A stretch of DNA of 40,399 nucleotides from Sphingomonas sp. Leaf33. GTDB lineage: Bacteria; Pseudomonadota; Alphaproteobacteria; Sphingomonadales; Sphingomonadaceae. The stretch is taken from the NCBI RefSeq assembly GCF_001421785.1, contig NZ_LMLB01000009.1, positions 1 through 40,399 of the forward strand, in the 5' to 3' direction. This document shows positions 17,793 to 26,350 of the stretch, piece after piece. Each line of letters opens with the position of its first letter. Position 1 is the first letter of the stretch. The position numbers and the translations under genes are program-made. Under the pieces are notes generated by a model that did not search any database, was not told the DNA's origin, and was given only the letters and a program-made list of their open reading frames with translations.

Positions 17793-18241
17793 TTCTTCTC
17801 CCTGACCTGCGCGATGCTGCCGATCGCAATACCGCTTACCGTTCGCTTGTAGTCCGTCTCGATCGTCAGCGTCGGCGTGCCGTTCGACAACGCGATCGCC
17901 GTGACCGTGCCCGAAAGTGTCGCCGCCCCTGCGGGGATGTCGACGCGTTTGCCGAGCAGCCCCGTCGCCTGATTTGTCGCCTGCACACTGACCAGCGCCT
18001 GAAGGCGGTCGTTGCTGGCCTGCCCTTGCTGGACCTGACTGAACTGGGCGAGCTGCGAGACGAACTCGAAATTGTCCATCGGCTTCAGCGGATCCTGATA
18101 GGTCAGCTGGGTCAAGATGATCTTGAGCAGCGCATCGAAACCAAGACCGAAGGCACTCGCCGCCGCCTGGCCCGTAGAGGCATCGGCGGCAGGCGGTTGC
18201 ACCTGCGTCGACGTGATCGGCGAAGCGGGGGTGGCCTGCAT
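17789..18241 (-). CDS. flgD: Hook cap protein FlgD
   Basis: The 150-aa protein carries the FlgD signature (FLKLLxxQLxxQDPLxPMDN), here FDALLKIILTQLTYQDPLKP followed by MDNFEFVSQLAQFSQVQQ. FlgD caps the growing hook and is needed for FlgE polymerisation. It is shorter than the usual 220 aa, keeping the N-terminal region and a reduced C-terminal part. It overlaps fliK by 1 nt and flgE by 4 nt. Confidence 0.92.
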   Translation of the reverse strand: MQATPASPITSTQVQPPAADASTGQAAASAFGLGFDALLKIILTQLTYQDPLKPMDNFEFVSQLAQFSQVQQGQASNDRLQALVSVQATNQATGLLGKRVDIPAGAATLSGTVTAIALSNGTPTLTIETDYKRTVSGIAIGSIAQVREKK

Positions 18242-19542
18242 CAGCGATGCTCCTGGCGAGCGGCGCGGGCGGCCGCGATGACTGAAATATGCGCGGGCGG
18301 ATAGCCGTGCGCGGAGAGAAGGGCGGCGATCTCGTCGGCGAGCGTGGCGCGCTCACGCTCGTCGAGACCGGCAACCTGAGCCACGACTTCCATGCTCCGC
18401 GCGGCGGCATGGACCGCGACGGTGACCGATGCCGCCGGCGGCGTTGGCCGATGCAGTAAAAGCCGCTCAACAGATGATTTCCCGTATGGCTCGCCGGTCG
18501 TCGTCCGAATGGAAATGGGCCGCACCTCGCCAGGCGGCGCAGCACCACGGGGGTTTGGAACAGTCGCCATCGCTTCGCTGCTCTTCGGCGCGCTCGCAAT
18601 GACTACCGATGCAGCAGAAAACGATTGGCCTGTGGCAGCGGGTGGAAACACTCCCCCTACCGGACCGGCTCCGATCGAGATCGGGATCGGGATCGTGGCG
18701 GCGCCCGTGTTTATCATCGCCGCTTCCGAAACCGCGGGCGAAGAGGGGCGCAGTGACGGAGCGTCGGCCTCCGGTCGACCGAAAAAGCCATCCTGATTAA
18801 AGATCCGCGCCTGCGTGGTGGGCACGCCCGCTACACCATCCCGCTTGCTAACGTCCATCGACGGAGCGGTCGGCCCGCGCTGCGCCACGACCTCAATGCC
18901 CCGTGCGGAGGCATGGACCTCCACAACGACTGCAGCCGCCGGCGGCGGCGTCGTTGACCGATGCAGTAGCCGCTGCGCCGCGGATGATTCCCCGTCAGGC
19001 TCGCTGGTTGTCGTTTGGACGGAAATGGGCCGCACCTCATCAAGTGAAGCAGCACCGCGAGGGTCAGGAATGGCCGCCGTCGCTTCGTCGCTCTTCGGTT
19101 CGCTAGCGATGACAACCGACGTGGTTGAAAGCGATTGGCCGGCGGGCGCGGATGGAAACATCCGTGCCACCGGCCCGGGTGCGAGCGGGATCGTGTCGGT
19201 GTCAGAAAGGATGATCGCGACTTCCGAAATCCAAGGCCAGTCGGAGTCCGTTGGCGGAACGTCGGCCGCCGGTCGATCGAACACGCTGACCTGATCGAGC
19301 ACTCGAACCGGCGTAGTGGGCACGCCCATCACGCGATCCCGCTTGCTCACGTCCGTCAACGTAACGGTCAGTACGCGAGAAGGCACCTCCAAACGGGCGG
19401 ATGCCGCCCTATCCGACGTCGTATCCTTGCTCACCATAACGTCGGCAAAGCGGATCGGCACATCAACCCCGACGTCACGCGCGCCGAGCGAACGCGCGGG
19501 GTCGTCGCGGGCGACGCCCTGATCGATCAGTGGCGGCGTCAT
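18241..19542 (-). CDS. fliK: FliK-like hook-length control protein with duplicated central region
   Basis: This 433-aa Pro/Ala/Thr-rich protein lies between fliJ and flgD, the fliK position. Residues about 64-221 and 230-389 are two copies of the same sequence: DVSKRDRVMGVPTT versus DVSKRDGVAGVPTT, EVRPISVQTTTSEPDG versus EVRPISIRTTTGEPYG, and both end IEVVAQ/MEVVAQ. FliK is a secreted ruler that sets hook length and triggers the FlhB switch. The short C-terminal part (GLDERERATLADEIAALLSA) would be the switch region, but I cannot see a clear Flg_hook domain. Assignment is mainly by context and composition. Confidence 0.72.
   Translation of the reverse strand: MTPPLIDQGVARDDPARSLGARDVGVDVPIRFADVMVSKDTTSDRAASARLEVPSRVLTVTLTDVSKRDRVMGVPTTPVRVLDQVSVFDRPAADVPPTDSDWPWISEVAIILSDTDTIPLAPGPVARMFPSAPAGQSLSTTSVVIASEPKSDEATAAIPDPRGAASLDEVRPISVQTTTSEPDGESSAAQRLLHRSTTPPPAAAVVVEVHASARGIEVVAQRGPTAPSMDVSKRDGVAGVPTTQARIFNQDGFFGRPEADAPSLRPSSPAVSEAAMINTGAATIPIPISIGAGPVGGVFPPAATGQSFSAASVVIASAPKSSEAMATVPNPRGAAPPGEVRPISIRTTTGEPYGKSSVERLLLHRPTPPAASVTVAVHAAARSMEVVAQVAGLDERERATLADEIAALLSAHGYPPAHISVIAAARAARQEHR
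18376..18855 (-). repeat. FliK internal repeat, copy 2
   Basis: DNA encoding residues about 230-389 of the FliK-like protein, the second copy of the direct repeat. The ends are best conserved; the middle differs by small insertions and substitutions. Confidence 0.82.
18880..19353 (-). repeat. FliK internal repeat, copy 1
   Basis: DNA encoding residues about 64-221 of the FliK-like protein. It is the first copy of a direct repeat with a period of about 498 bp relative to copy 2. The copies are clearly similar at the DNA level (compare the stretches just before 18855 and 19353), but they have diverged. Confidence 0.82.
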
Positions 19543-19982
19543 CGAACGGCCCGCCGGAACGTCTCGCGATCAGCGAAGCTTGCAAGCAGCCGCTCGTCGG
19601 CATGCCGCCGCATCCGCCGCAGCGCGATCGCCGCTTCGGCCTCCAGCGCAGCGTTGCGCGCATCCTCCCGTCGCCAGCCATCGGCGGATCGATCGCGCCC
19701 CGCCTCGGCGGTCGTCTGCCCCGCAATCGCATGCTCTACCGCCGCCGCACACCCAAGCACGTCCTGAGCGAGCAGATTGCTGAGCACCGGGTCGAAGCTC
19801 TCCGCCATCTGACGATGCCACTCGGCTTCCGCTGCCAACAGTGCATCGGTCGCGGCACGGGTCGCCTCGGTTGCCGTTGCGGCCGCTCGTAGTGCGGCGG
19901 CGTGAAGCGCCTCCGCCCGCCTGACCCTCGCGGCTTGTGCCGCGCGGCAATCCGCCAGCATCTGTTGCGTGACGTCAGCCAT
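19539..19982 (-). CDS. fliJ: FliJ-like export chaperone/coiled-coil protein
   Basis: The 147-aa protein is almost wholly helical and rich in Ala, Arg and Glu (HAAALRAAATATEATRAATD, then AEAEWHRQMAESF), as expected for the FliJ coiled-coil that inserts into the FliI ATPase ring and activates export. It overlaps fliI by 8 nt and fliK by 4 nt. Sequence conservation in this family is weak, so the call rests on length, coiled-coil character and the fliH-fliI-fliJ-fliK order. Confidence 0.75.
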   Translation of the reverse strand: MADVTQQMLADCRAAQAARVRRAEALHAAALRAAATATEATRAATDALLAAEAEWHRQMAESFDPVLSNLLAQDVLGCAAAVEHAIAGQTTAEAGRDRSADGWRREDARNAALEAEAAIALRRMRRHADERLLASFADRETFRRAVR

Positions 19983-21285
19983 GCCGCGTGCTCCGCCCCA
20001 GGGCCCCGAGCCGCCGGACCGTCTCGGCGAGCGGCGTGCGCTCGTCCTGACCCTGGCGCAGGAACGCGATCAGCGCTTCACGCCCCGCCACGGCCGCGTC
20101 GATCTCCACGCTGGTCCCTGCCTGATAGATGCCGCTCTGGATCATCACCCGCGCCTCGTCATAGGTCGCGAGCTGCGCCGCCGCGGCACGCGCAGCGTCG
20201 GCATGGTCGCGCGCGATCAGGCGCGACGCCTGGCGACTGATGCTGCGGGTCGCATCGATCGCCGGAAAATGGCCACGGTCGGCGAGGCTACGCGACAGGA
20301 CGATGTGACCGTCCAGCAGCGACTTCATCGTCTCGACGATCGGATCGTCGACCTCGTCGGTCTCGCTCAGCACCGTCATCACCGCGGTGATCGCGCCGCC
20401 GGATCGCACGGCGCCGCAGCGTTCGACGATTCTAGGCAGTGCGGCGAAGACGTTCGGGGTGTAGGCGCGCACCGTCGGCGGTTCGCCCGCGGCCAGCCCG
20501 ATCTCGCGTAGCGCCATCGCCAGGCGCGTTACCGAATCGATGATGAGCAGCACATGCTCGCCGCGATCCCGCCAATATTCGGCAAGGCACAATGCGGTCG
20601 AAACGCAGCGGGCGCGCATCGCTGCACTCTCGTCGGACGTGGCGGCCACCAGCGTGCAGCGATCGGCATCGGCGCGCTGCGACAGCGCGCGCCAGAACCC
20701 CTCGACCTCGCGTCCGCGCTCGCCGACGAGGCACAGAACGCGGCGGGTGGCGCCGACCTGTGCCACGAGCTGTTCGACCAAGCTCGTCTTGCCGACCCCG
20801 CTCGCCGCGAACACGCCAATCCGCTGCCCCTTGCCGAGTGTCATCAGCGCATCGATCGCGCGCACCCCCGTCTCCAGGATCGTGTCGGGCGCGACCCTGT
20901 CGAGCATTCCCGGCGTGATCCCGCGCGACGGCACGTGCGCATCGGCCCGGATCGAGGGCCCGCCGTCGAGCGGCCGGCCAAGCGCGTCAATCGCACGACC
21001 GCCGAAACCGTCTCCGACACCGACGGCGCCGCCGCCCGGGGCCGGCTCGACCCGCGCACCGATCGCCACCGGCGCACCATCCTCGACCGGCACCAGCACC
21101 AGACCCTGTTCATCGACCGCCGCCACTTCCGCCAGCCGTCCGGCGGCACCGATGCGGCAGAGGTCGCCGACCGTGGCAGCGGGACCGCTCGCCTCAAGCC
21201 GCCCGGGCATCACTCGACGCACCTCGCCATACGGGATCGCGAGATCGACCTCGGCGACCATCGTCAGGAACGAGTGCGCGGTCAT
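19975..21285 (-). CDS. fliI: Flagellar export ATPase FliI
   Basis: The 436-aa protein is a FliI/F1-beta-type ATPase. It has the Walker A loop GVFAASGVGKTSL near residues 173-185, VGERGREVEGFW, the Walker B strand HVLLIIDSVTRLAMALREIG, and YTPNVFAALPRIVERCG. FliI energises loading of export substrates at the base of the flagellum with FliH and FliJ. The start overlaps the fliH stop by 4 nt. The length is normal. Confidence 0.96.
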   Translation of the reverse strand: MTAHSFLTMVAEVDLAIPYGEVRRVMPGRLEASGPAATVGDLCRIGAAGRLAEVAAVDEQGLVLVPVEDGAPVAIGARVEPAPGGGAVGVGDGFGGRAIDALGRPLDGGPSIRADAHVPSRGITPGMLDRVAPDTILETGVRAIDALMTLGKGQRIGVFAASGVGKTSLVEQLVAQVGATRRVLCLVGERGREVEGFWRALSQRADADRCTLVAATSDESAAMRARCVSTALCLAEYWRDRGEHVLLIIDSVTRLAMALREIGLAAGEPPTVRAYTPNVFAALPRIVERCGAVRSGGAITAVMTVLSETDEVDDPIVETMKSLLDGHIVLSRSLADRGHFPAIDATRSISRQASRLIARDHADAARAAAAQLATYDEARVMIQSGIYQAGTSVEIDAAVAGREALIAFLRQGQDERTPLAETVRRLGALGRSTRHG

Positions 21286-21974
21286 GCGGTGGCCATGTCG
21301 TCAAGCAGACGGGCGAGAACATCCCATTGCGCCGGCACATCGAGGTCCACCTGCCCCAGCCGGGCAGCGACGCGGCAGGCCCCGGCAGGCAGGTCGCGGT
21401 CAATCGCCACGGTCGCACGTGCGCCTGCGGTACGCACCGCTTCGTCGAGCGCGACCGTGTCCGCGAAATCGGTACCACTGACCCGGACCGACAGTACCGT
21501 ATCGTCCCTGAGCGTCGCGACGTGCCTGGCGAGCGCGTCGGTGACCATCGCCGCCATCGCGTCGGGGCGGGCGAAGATACGGTCGAGACAGGCGCGGGCG
21601 AGAGCTGCGGCCAAGCTGTCGATCAAGGCGAAGCGCTCTTCAAATCGCGCGGCTTCCTCAGCGACCCCACGGGCGATCGCCGCGACGCGGTCGGCTTCCC
21701 GCGTCTTCACCACCGCCAGCCCCTCGCGCCGCCCCTCGGCATAAGCCGCATCCCGCGCGGCGACCACGGCAGCCGCCAGAGCTTCGCCCGTCTGCGTCTC
21801 GGCGAGCGCAAGCGCGGCGCGAGCTGCGTTGAGATCGGCGGCAAGCGTGTCACGTTCCGCCACGAGCGCCGCGATCGCCTCGTCGCGCGGATCGATGCGC
21901 ACCGCCATCAAGGGCGGCGGACACGCGAGGCTGCGCACCGGGCCGGTTTCCCCTGCCTGCTTGATCACAGCCAT
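21282..21974 (-). CDS. fliH: Flagellar export regulator FliH
   Basis: The 230-aa protein has an N-terminal charged coiled-coil (AERDTLAADLNAARAALALA) and a C-terminal domain (RACLDRIFARPDAMAAMVTD) consistent with FliH/YscL-type stalk proteins that link FliI to the C-ring. It lies immediately before fliI with a 4-nt overlap and 3 nt after the small fliG-slot gene. Confidence 0.85.
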   Translation of the reverse strand: MAVIKQAGETGPVRSLACPPPLMAVRIDPRDEAIAALVAERDTLAADLNAARAALALAETQTGEALAAAVVAARDAAYAEGRREGLAVVKTREADRVAAIARGVAEEAARFEERFALIDSLAAALARACLDRIFARPDAMAAMVTDALARHVATLRDDTVLSVRVSGTDFADTVALDEAVRTAGARATVAIDRDLPAGACRVAARLGQVDLDVPAQWDVLARLLDDMATA

Positions 21975-21977
21975 GGC

Positions 21978-22322
21978 TCAGCGCCGCCGCAACAGGTCGC
22001 CGAGGCGACCGAACAATGACGGGCCCGTACCGGCGACGGGCGTGGCCACCATCGCCTCGTTCCCGACTAGACGCGACAGAACCTCCCGCGTCGCGGCGGT
22101 CATGCCCGGATGGGTCGCGGCGGCACCGATGCGTTCGGCGATGTCGGCCGCGAAGCTGGGTTGCACCACCAACGGCGGACGCAGCAACGCCGCCTCGACC
22201 CGCCGCCGCTCGGTCGACGACAGCCGCGCGAGCACGCCACGGCGATCACCGGGCGGCAGCTCACGCAGCCGCTCGATGAGGAGGTCGAATGGATCCTCAG
22301 CGAGCAGCATGACCGGTTCCAT
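21978..22322 (-). CDS. Small protein occupying the fliG position
   Basis: The 114-aa protein (110 aa if it starts at the ATG at 22310) lies exactly between fliF and fliH, where the approximately 330-aa FliG rotor protein is normally encoded. It contains helical segments (FDLLIERLRELPPGDRRGVL, then LSSTERRRVEAALLRP) but no FliG EHPQ-type motif and no charged stator-facing C-terminal domain. It overlaps the fliF end by 26 nt (14 nt with the later start). It could be a drastically reduced FliG or an unrelated rotor adaptor; I cannot decide. Confidence 0.7.
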   Translation of the reverse strand: MEPVMLLAEDPFDLLIERLRELPPGDRRGVLARLSSTERRRVEAALLRPPLVVQPSFAADIAERIGAAATHPGMTAATREVLSRLVGNEAMVATPVAGTGPSLFGRLGDLLRRR

Positions 22323-23550
22323 CGGTCACCGCGAGCTGTCGACGCAGCGTCTGCGCGAACGCCTCGCGCTCGTCATGCGAAAGACGGTCGGCAGCCCGCG
22401 GGCGAAACCGCGCGATCAGCACCAGCGCGACGATCGTCGCGGCGACGCCCCAAAGCCACCACGGCCCCCAGGCATCGCTCTCGACCGCGATCGGAGCCTC
22501 GGGCGCGACAAAACGGCGCGCGGGAGCCGTCACTGCTACGGTCGACGGCGATGTCCTGGCAACGAGAGGACCGGCTTCGAAAAGGAGCAGATCGCCCGCG
22601 GCGTCATCAAGACCCACCGCCGGGCGGATCACGGCGGCGAGCGCGTCCTGCGTCGACGCGTCGAGTGGGCTCGGCGTCACCAATATCATCCGCAGGCGGA
22701 AATTGCGGGCGTCCCCCGTCTCGCCGGGTGTCCAGCGCGCGGGGTCGACCACGCCATCGGCCTGCGGCAAGGCCAGGACGCGGAGCTGGTGACGCAAGCC
22801 CGGCCGGGCCGTCTCCACCGCAGCACGCGCACGGGCCCGGTAATATTGCTCGACCGCCGCGCGGGCCTCGTCCTCCACCGATCGGTCAGCAGCGGCGGTC
22901 GACGACGGATCGGGCACGCCGGCCTGGCTTACCACCCGGCCCTCTGCGTCGAGGACGACCACCCGCTCCGCGGGCAAATCGGGTACCGCCGCGGCGACGA
23001 GGCGGTGGATTCCAGCCACCATCGCGCCATCTGGCACAGTCGCGCCCCGCATCTGTACGGTGACAGCCGCGCTCGGCTCGGTACGGTCGTCGCGGAACAG
23101 CGTGCGCTCGGGCAACGCTAGGTGGACGCGGGCGGTCTCGACCCCGTCCATGAGCGTGATCGTCCGGACCAGTTCACCCTGAAGCGCACGCTGGTAGTTG
23201 ATCTTCTGCGCGAAGTTGGTGAGCCCCATGTCCGATTTGTTGAACAGCTCAAACCCGATCTGCCCGGCGGTCGCCGCGTCCGAGCGGACCAGCGCCAGCC
23301 GCGTTGCGTCGGCCTCCGCGGAGGGGACGAGCACTGTCGTGCCGCCGTCCTTGAGCTCATACGCGGTGCCACGCTTGTCGAGCTCGGCAACGATCGCCGC
23401 TGCCTCGCCCGGGCGGACATGGTCGGCGAGCACGGTGAAGCCGCCTGAGAGGAACAGGTAATAGGCACCCGCGAGGAGAGCGACGACGGCAGCAAACACG
23501 CCGCCGATGAGCAGCCACTGACGACGGCGTGAGGAATCGAGTGCGATCAC
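22297..23550 (-). CDS. fliF: Flagellar MS-ring protein FliF (short form)
   Basis: The 417-aa protein has a first membrane helix at about residues 11-33, ring-building motifs (GFELFNKSDMGLTNFAQKIN, ITLMDGVETARVHLALPERT) and a second helix near 360-382, then only about 35 cytoplasmic residues (RLSHDEREAFAQTLRRQLAV). FliF is usually about 550 aa; the shortfall is in the region between the YscJ/FliF domain and the second helix. It uses a GTG start with TGAGG upstream, 10 nt after fliE. The C-terminal tail is where FliG normally binds. Confidence 0.9.
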   Translation of the reverse strand: MIALDSSRRRQWLLIGGVFAAVVALLAGAYYLFLSGGFTVLADHVRPGEAAAIVAELDKRGTAYELKDGGTTVLVPSAEADATRLALVRSDAATAGQIGFELFNKSDMGLTNFAQKINYQRALQGELVRTITLMDGVETARVHLALPERTLFRDDRTEPSAAVTVQMRGATVPDGAMVAGIHRLVAAAVPDLPAERVVVLDAEGRVVSQAGVPDPSSTAAADRSVEDEARAAVEQYYRARARAAVETARPGLRHQLRVLALPQADGVVDPARWTPGETGDARNFRLRMILVTPSPLDASTQDALAAVIRPAVGLDDAAGDLLLFEAGPLVARTSPSTVAVTAPARRFVAPEAPIAVESDAWGPWWLWGVAATIVALVLIARFRPRAADRLSHDEREAFAQTLRRQLAVTDGTGHAAR

Positions 23551-23560
23551 CGACGTAGCC

Positions 23561-23881
23561 TCAGAGCTGCATATTCATGAGTTCGCGATACCCCTCGACC
23601 AGACGGCCGCGGACCTGCATCGCCAGCTCGAGCGACAGCCGTGCCTCCTCCAGCGCCATGGTCACATGGTGGACGGGGACATTCTCATCGACCGCGAAAC
23701 GGCGGACGAGTGCATCGGCATTTTCGAGCTTCGCGTTCACCGCGCCGAGTCCGTTCATCAGCATCGCACCGAAGCCGCCTGCGGCCTGCTCGACGGCTGG
23801 CGGCGAGGTGACCGGGCCGATCTGCATCGCAAGCGGCGCGGCGCCGACATTCGCCAGGGGCGGGATGGCTTCGATCGTCAC
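23561..23881 (-). CDS. fliE: Hook-basal body junction protein FliE
   Basis: The 106-aa protein ends NVPVHHVTMALEEARLSLEL, then AMQVRGRLVEGYRELMNMQ, the FliE C-terminal signature (V-M-x-A-x-x-x-A-x-x-x-x-x-x-x-R-x-x-x-x-x-Y-x-E-x-M-x-M). FliE joins the MS ring to the rod. The GTG at 23881 overlaps the flgC TGA as GTGA, which fixes this start. Length is normal. Confidence 0.92.
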   Translation of the reverse strand: MTIEAIPPLANVGAAPLAMQIGPVTSPPAVEQAAGGFGAMLMNGLGAVNAKLENADALVRRFAVDENVPVHHVTMALEEARLSLELAMQVRGRLVEGYRELMNMQL

Positions 23882-24315
23882 TGCTGCTTCCCCAGGTCGA
23901 GCGCGCGGGCATACATCTGCTGGGCGATGCCCATCGCGGTCAGGTTGGCCTCGTAGGCGCGGGCGGTGCGGATCATCAGCGCCATCTCGCCGGCTTGATC
24001 GATGTCGGGATAGGTCACGAACCCCTGCGCGTCGGCATGCGGATGACCGGGTTCGTGCACGCGGCGTACCCCGTTCGCGACCGGCTCCAGCCCGAGTACC
24101 GACACCCCCGCGGCCGCCTGCGCGCGCGCGTCGCTGCGAACCATGGTGCGGAAATCGCGCGAAGGCCCGGCCGGGCCGGACAAGAGCCGCATCGCGCGGT
24201 ACGGTTCCCCGTTCGGCGCGCGGCTGGTGTTCATGTTGGCGATGTTCTGGGCGATGACCTGAAGCCGCTGCCACTCGACATCCAGGCCGGTGCGACTGAT
24301 CTGTGCAGCCTGCAT
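23878..24315 (-). CDS. flgC: Proximal rod protein FlgC
   Basis: The 145-aa protein has the rod N-terminal motif (LQVIAQNIANMNTSRAPNGE) and the FlgC C-terminal motif (EMALMIRTARAYEANLTAMG), preceded by NPHADAQGFVTYPDID-like sequence (here GHPHADAQGFVTYPDIDQA). It is a structural part of the proximal rod. It starts 1 nt after flgB and overlaps fliE. Confidence 0.95.
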   Translation of the reverse strand: MQAAQISRTGLDVEWQRLQVIAQNIANMNTSRAPNGEPYRAMRLLSGPAGPSRDFRTMVRSDARAQAAAGVSVLGLEPVANGVRRVHEPGHPHADAQGFVTYPDIDQAGEMALMIRTARAYEANLTAMGIAQQMYARALDLGKQQ

Positions 24316-24316
24316 C

Positions 24317-24661
24317 TCAACGCCCCCCAGCGAGTGCGGCGCGCATCAGCCCCATCTCGCGTCCCAACACGTCGACCAGCGCCGCATAGCGCATCGATGT
24401 CGCCGACGCGGTCGCGAGTTCGAGGTCGACGCGCGTCTCGGTCCCATAGGCGGGGATCGCCGCTGCCGTCGTGTCGTGTCGCACGGCCGTAACCGCCGTA
24501 GCCCCCTGTTCCGCCGCAGCGCGCAGCTTTGCTTCGAAGTCGACACGGATGGGGCGATAATTCCGGGAGCTGGCGTTGGCGATGTTGGCGGCACTCGCCT
24601 CGGCCCGGGCGGTCAGCCCGTCGAGCGCCTTGGCGATGATGAGCGGGGTCAGCGCGTTCAT
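24317..24661 (-). CDS. flgB: Proximal rod protein FlgB
   Basis: The 114-aa protein has the FlgB-type N-terminus (AEASAANIANASSRNYRPIR, compare A-x-N-I-A-N-x-x-T-P-x-Y) and a C-terminal rod helix (YAALVDVLGREMGLMRAAL). It is slightly shorter than the usual 130 aa. It begins 10 nt after flgI and is followed by flgC. Confidence 0.92.
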   Translation of the reverse strand: MNALTPLIIAKALDGLTARAEASAANIANASSRNYRPIRVDFEAKLRAAAEQGATAVTAVRHDTTAAAIPAYGTETRVDLELATASATSMRYAALVDVLGREMGLMRAALAGGR

Positions 24662-24671
24662 GGGATCATCC

Positions 24672-25796
24672 TCACTTTACGACCAGATCGGCGTGGAGCG
24701 CGCCAGCGGTCTTGATGGCTTGCAGGATGCCGATCATCCGCTGGGTATCGACGCGCGCACGCGACAGACCCTGGACGAGATCGGCGATGGTGGTGCTCGG
24801 AAAGCGGAAGGCGCGGTCGCCGACACCTTGCGCGACGTCGAGCCGGGTGTTGGTCACGACCAGGCTGCGGACGCCGCCGCCCGACTGAACGACGTCACTT
24901 GCGAACCCCGAATAGAAATCCGGCTGCGAAGCGGCGACGTCCTGTACCACCGACACCTTGATGTCGCCCTGCGCTATGACCACGGGCGATATCGTCACGT
25001 CGCCGCCCGCGACGACCGTGCCGGTCCGCTCGTTGATGACTACCCGGCGTTGCGACGCCGGCTCGACCGTCACGCCTTCCAGCGCATCGAGGAACCCGGT
25101 CAGGCCGGTGGGCGGGCCCACATAGCGGACGCGTACCTCGTCGGCGTTACGGGCCCAGGCGATGCCCGGGCCGAAACGGCGCGTGATCCCCGCCGCAATC
25201 CGCTCGGCCGTGGCGAAACTGGGATCGGAGAGAAGGAACGACAGCTCGCCGTTCGCCTTCAGGATCGCGCTGTCGACCGCCGCCTCGATCGTCGCCCCGC
25301 CTTCGAGGATCGCCGAGGTCGGATAATTGCGCTGCTCGCGATTCAGCTGGCTGTCGAACCGGTGGCCGCCGACCAGCAGCGGTCCTTGCGCCAGCGCATA
25401 CGGTTTGCCGTCCGGGCCCAACAGCGGAGTCATCACCAGCGTTCCGCCGGCGAGGCTGCGGGCATCGCCGATCGACGCGATCGTCGCATCAATCTTGTCG
25501 CCGACGTTGGCGGAGGCGGGCAGCGTGCCGGTCACCATCACCACCGCCACGTTGCGGCTGCTGATCTCCGCCTCGGCGACGCTGGTGCCGAGCCGGTTGA
25601 GGACGTTGCGCAGCGCCTGCCGCGTTACGACGCTACGCCGCGTATCACCCGACCCGGACAGACCGACGACGAGGCCGTATCCGACCAGCGCGTTCTCGCG
25701 CCAGCCGTCGAACCGGCCGAGCGCCTTTATCGGTACGTCCTGCGCGGCGGCCGGGACCGCCGCTATCAGCGCTGCGAGGACCAGGAGCACGCGCAT
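24672..25796 (-). CDS. flgI: Flagellar P-ring protein FlgI
   Basis: The 374-aa protein has a signal peptide (MRVLLVLAALIAAVPAAAQD) and the FlgI start of mature protein (PIKALGRFDGWRENALVGYG), GLSGSGD, and the C-terminal helical region (FPSTTIADLVQGLSRARVDT). FlgI forms the periplasmic P ring. The ATG at 25796 overlaps the flgH TGA by one base; a TTG three bases earlier is less likely. Length is normal. Confidence 0.96.
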   Translation of the reverse strand: MRVLLVLAALIAAVPAAAQDVPIKALGRFDGWRENALVGYGLVVGLSGSGDTRRSVVTRQALRNVLNRLGTSVAEAEISSRNVAVVMVTGTLPASANVGDKIDATIASIGDARSLAGGTLVMTPLLGPDGKPYALAQGPLLVGGHRFDSQLNREQRNYPTSAILEGGATIEAAVDSAILKANGELSFLLSDPSFATAERIAAGITRRFGPGIAWARNADEVRVRYVGPPTGLTGFLDALEGVTVEPASQRRVVINERTGTVVAGGDVTISPVVIAQGDIKVSVVQDVAASQPDFYSGFASDVVQSGGGVRSLVVTNTRLDVAQGVGDRAFRFPSTTIADLVQGLSRARVDTQRMIGILQAIKTAGALHADLVVK

Positions 25797-26350
25797 CAAC
25801 CGAGCCCCAGAAAGCTAAAGACACGGTTGATCAGCCCGGGCTTCGATCCGCGCGTCACGAACCCCCGGCCGCCATAATCGATTTCGGCATCGGCGATGCG
25901 CGACGACAGGATGCTGTTGTCGGGTCCGATATCCGCGACTCGCACGCGTCCGCGCACCCCGACCTCGGTGCGCTCGCCATTGATCGCCATCCGCTGGCGT
26001 CCGGAGATGACAAGGTCGCCATTTGGCAGCACCTGCGTGACCACCGCGCTCAGCCGCGTCACCAGCCGCTCGCTGCGCCGCGCCTCTCCCCGCCCTGCAA
26101 ACCCCCCGCCGATCGTCGCGCGACCGCCCTCGTCGAACCCACCCGCATCGACCGAGGCGGCGACATCGGTTGCCTTGCGGGTGCTGTTCTGAGCGGAGTT
26201 GCTCGCATCGGTCGACTGGAACACGACGATGGTGATCGCATCCCCCAGCGCCTGCGCGCGCTGGTCGGTCACGAGCGCGCCCCAGCCGCCGCGGCGGAAC
26301 AGATCGTCGGGGGCGACAGGCGTCAGAAGCGCCAGAGCGAGCGCGATCAT
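25796..26350 (-). CDS. flgH: Flagellar L-ring protein FlgH
   Basis: The 184-aa protein contains typical FlgH segments (LGDAITIVVFQSTDASNSAQ, VLPNGDLVISGRQRMAINGE, VRVADIGPDNSILSSRIADA). FlgH forms the outer-membrane L ring and is normally a lipoprotein. Here the N-terminus (MIALALALLTPVAPDDLFRR) is hydrophobic but has no lipobox cysteine. It overlaps flgA by 4 nt and flgI by 1 nt. Confidence 0.93.
   Translation of the reverse strand: MIALALALLTPVAPDDLFRRGGWGALVTDQRAQALGDAITIVVFQSTDASNSAQNSTRKATDVAASVDAGGFDEGGRATIGGGFAGRGEARRSERLVTRLSAVVTQVLPNGDLVISGRQRMAINGERTEVGVRGRVRVADIGPDNSILSSRIADAEIDYGGRGFVTRGSKPGLINRVFSFLGLG

Noticed and set aside
17793..18599. Upstream extension of the flgE frame to 662 codons
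   Set aside because: The region codes FlgD and FliK in other frames; the conserved FlgE N-terminus starts at 17792.
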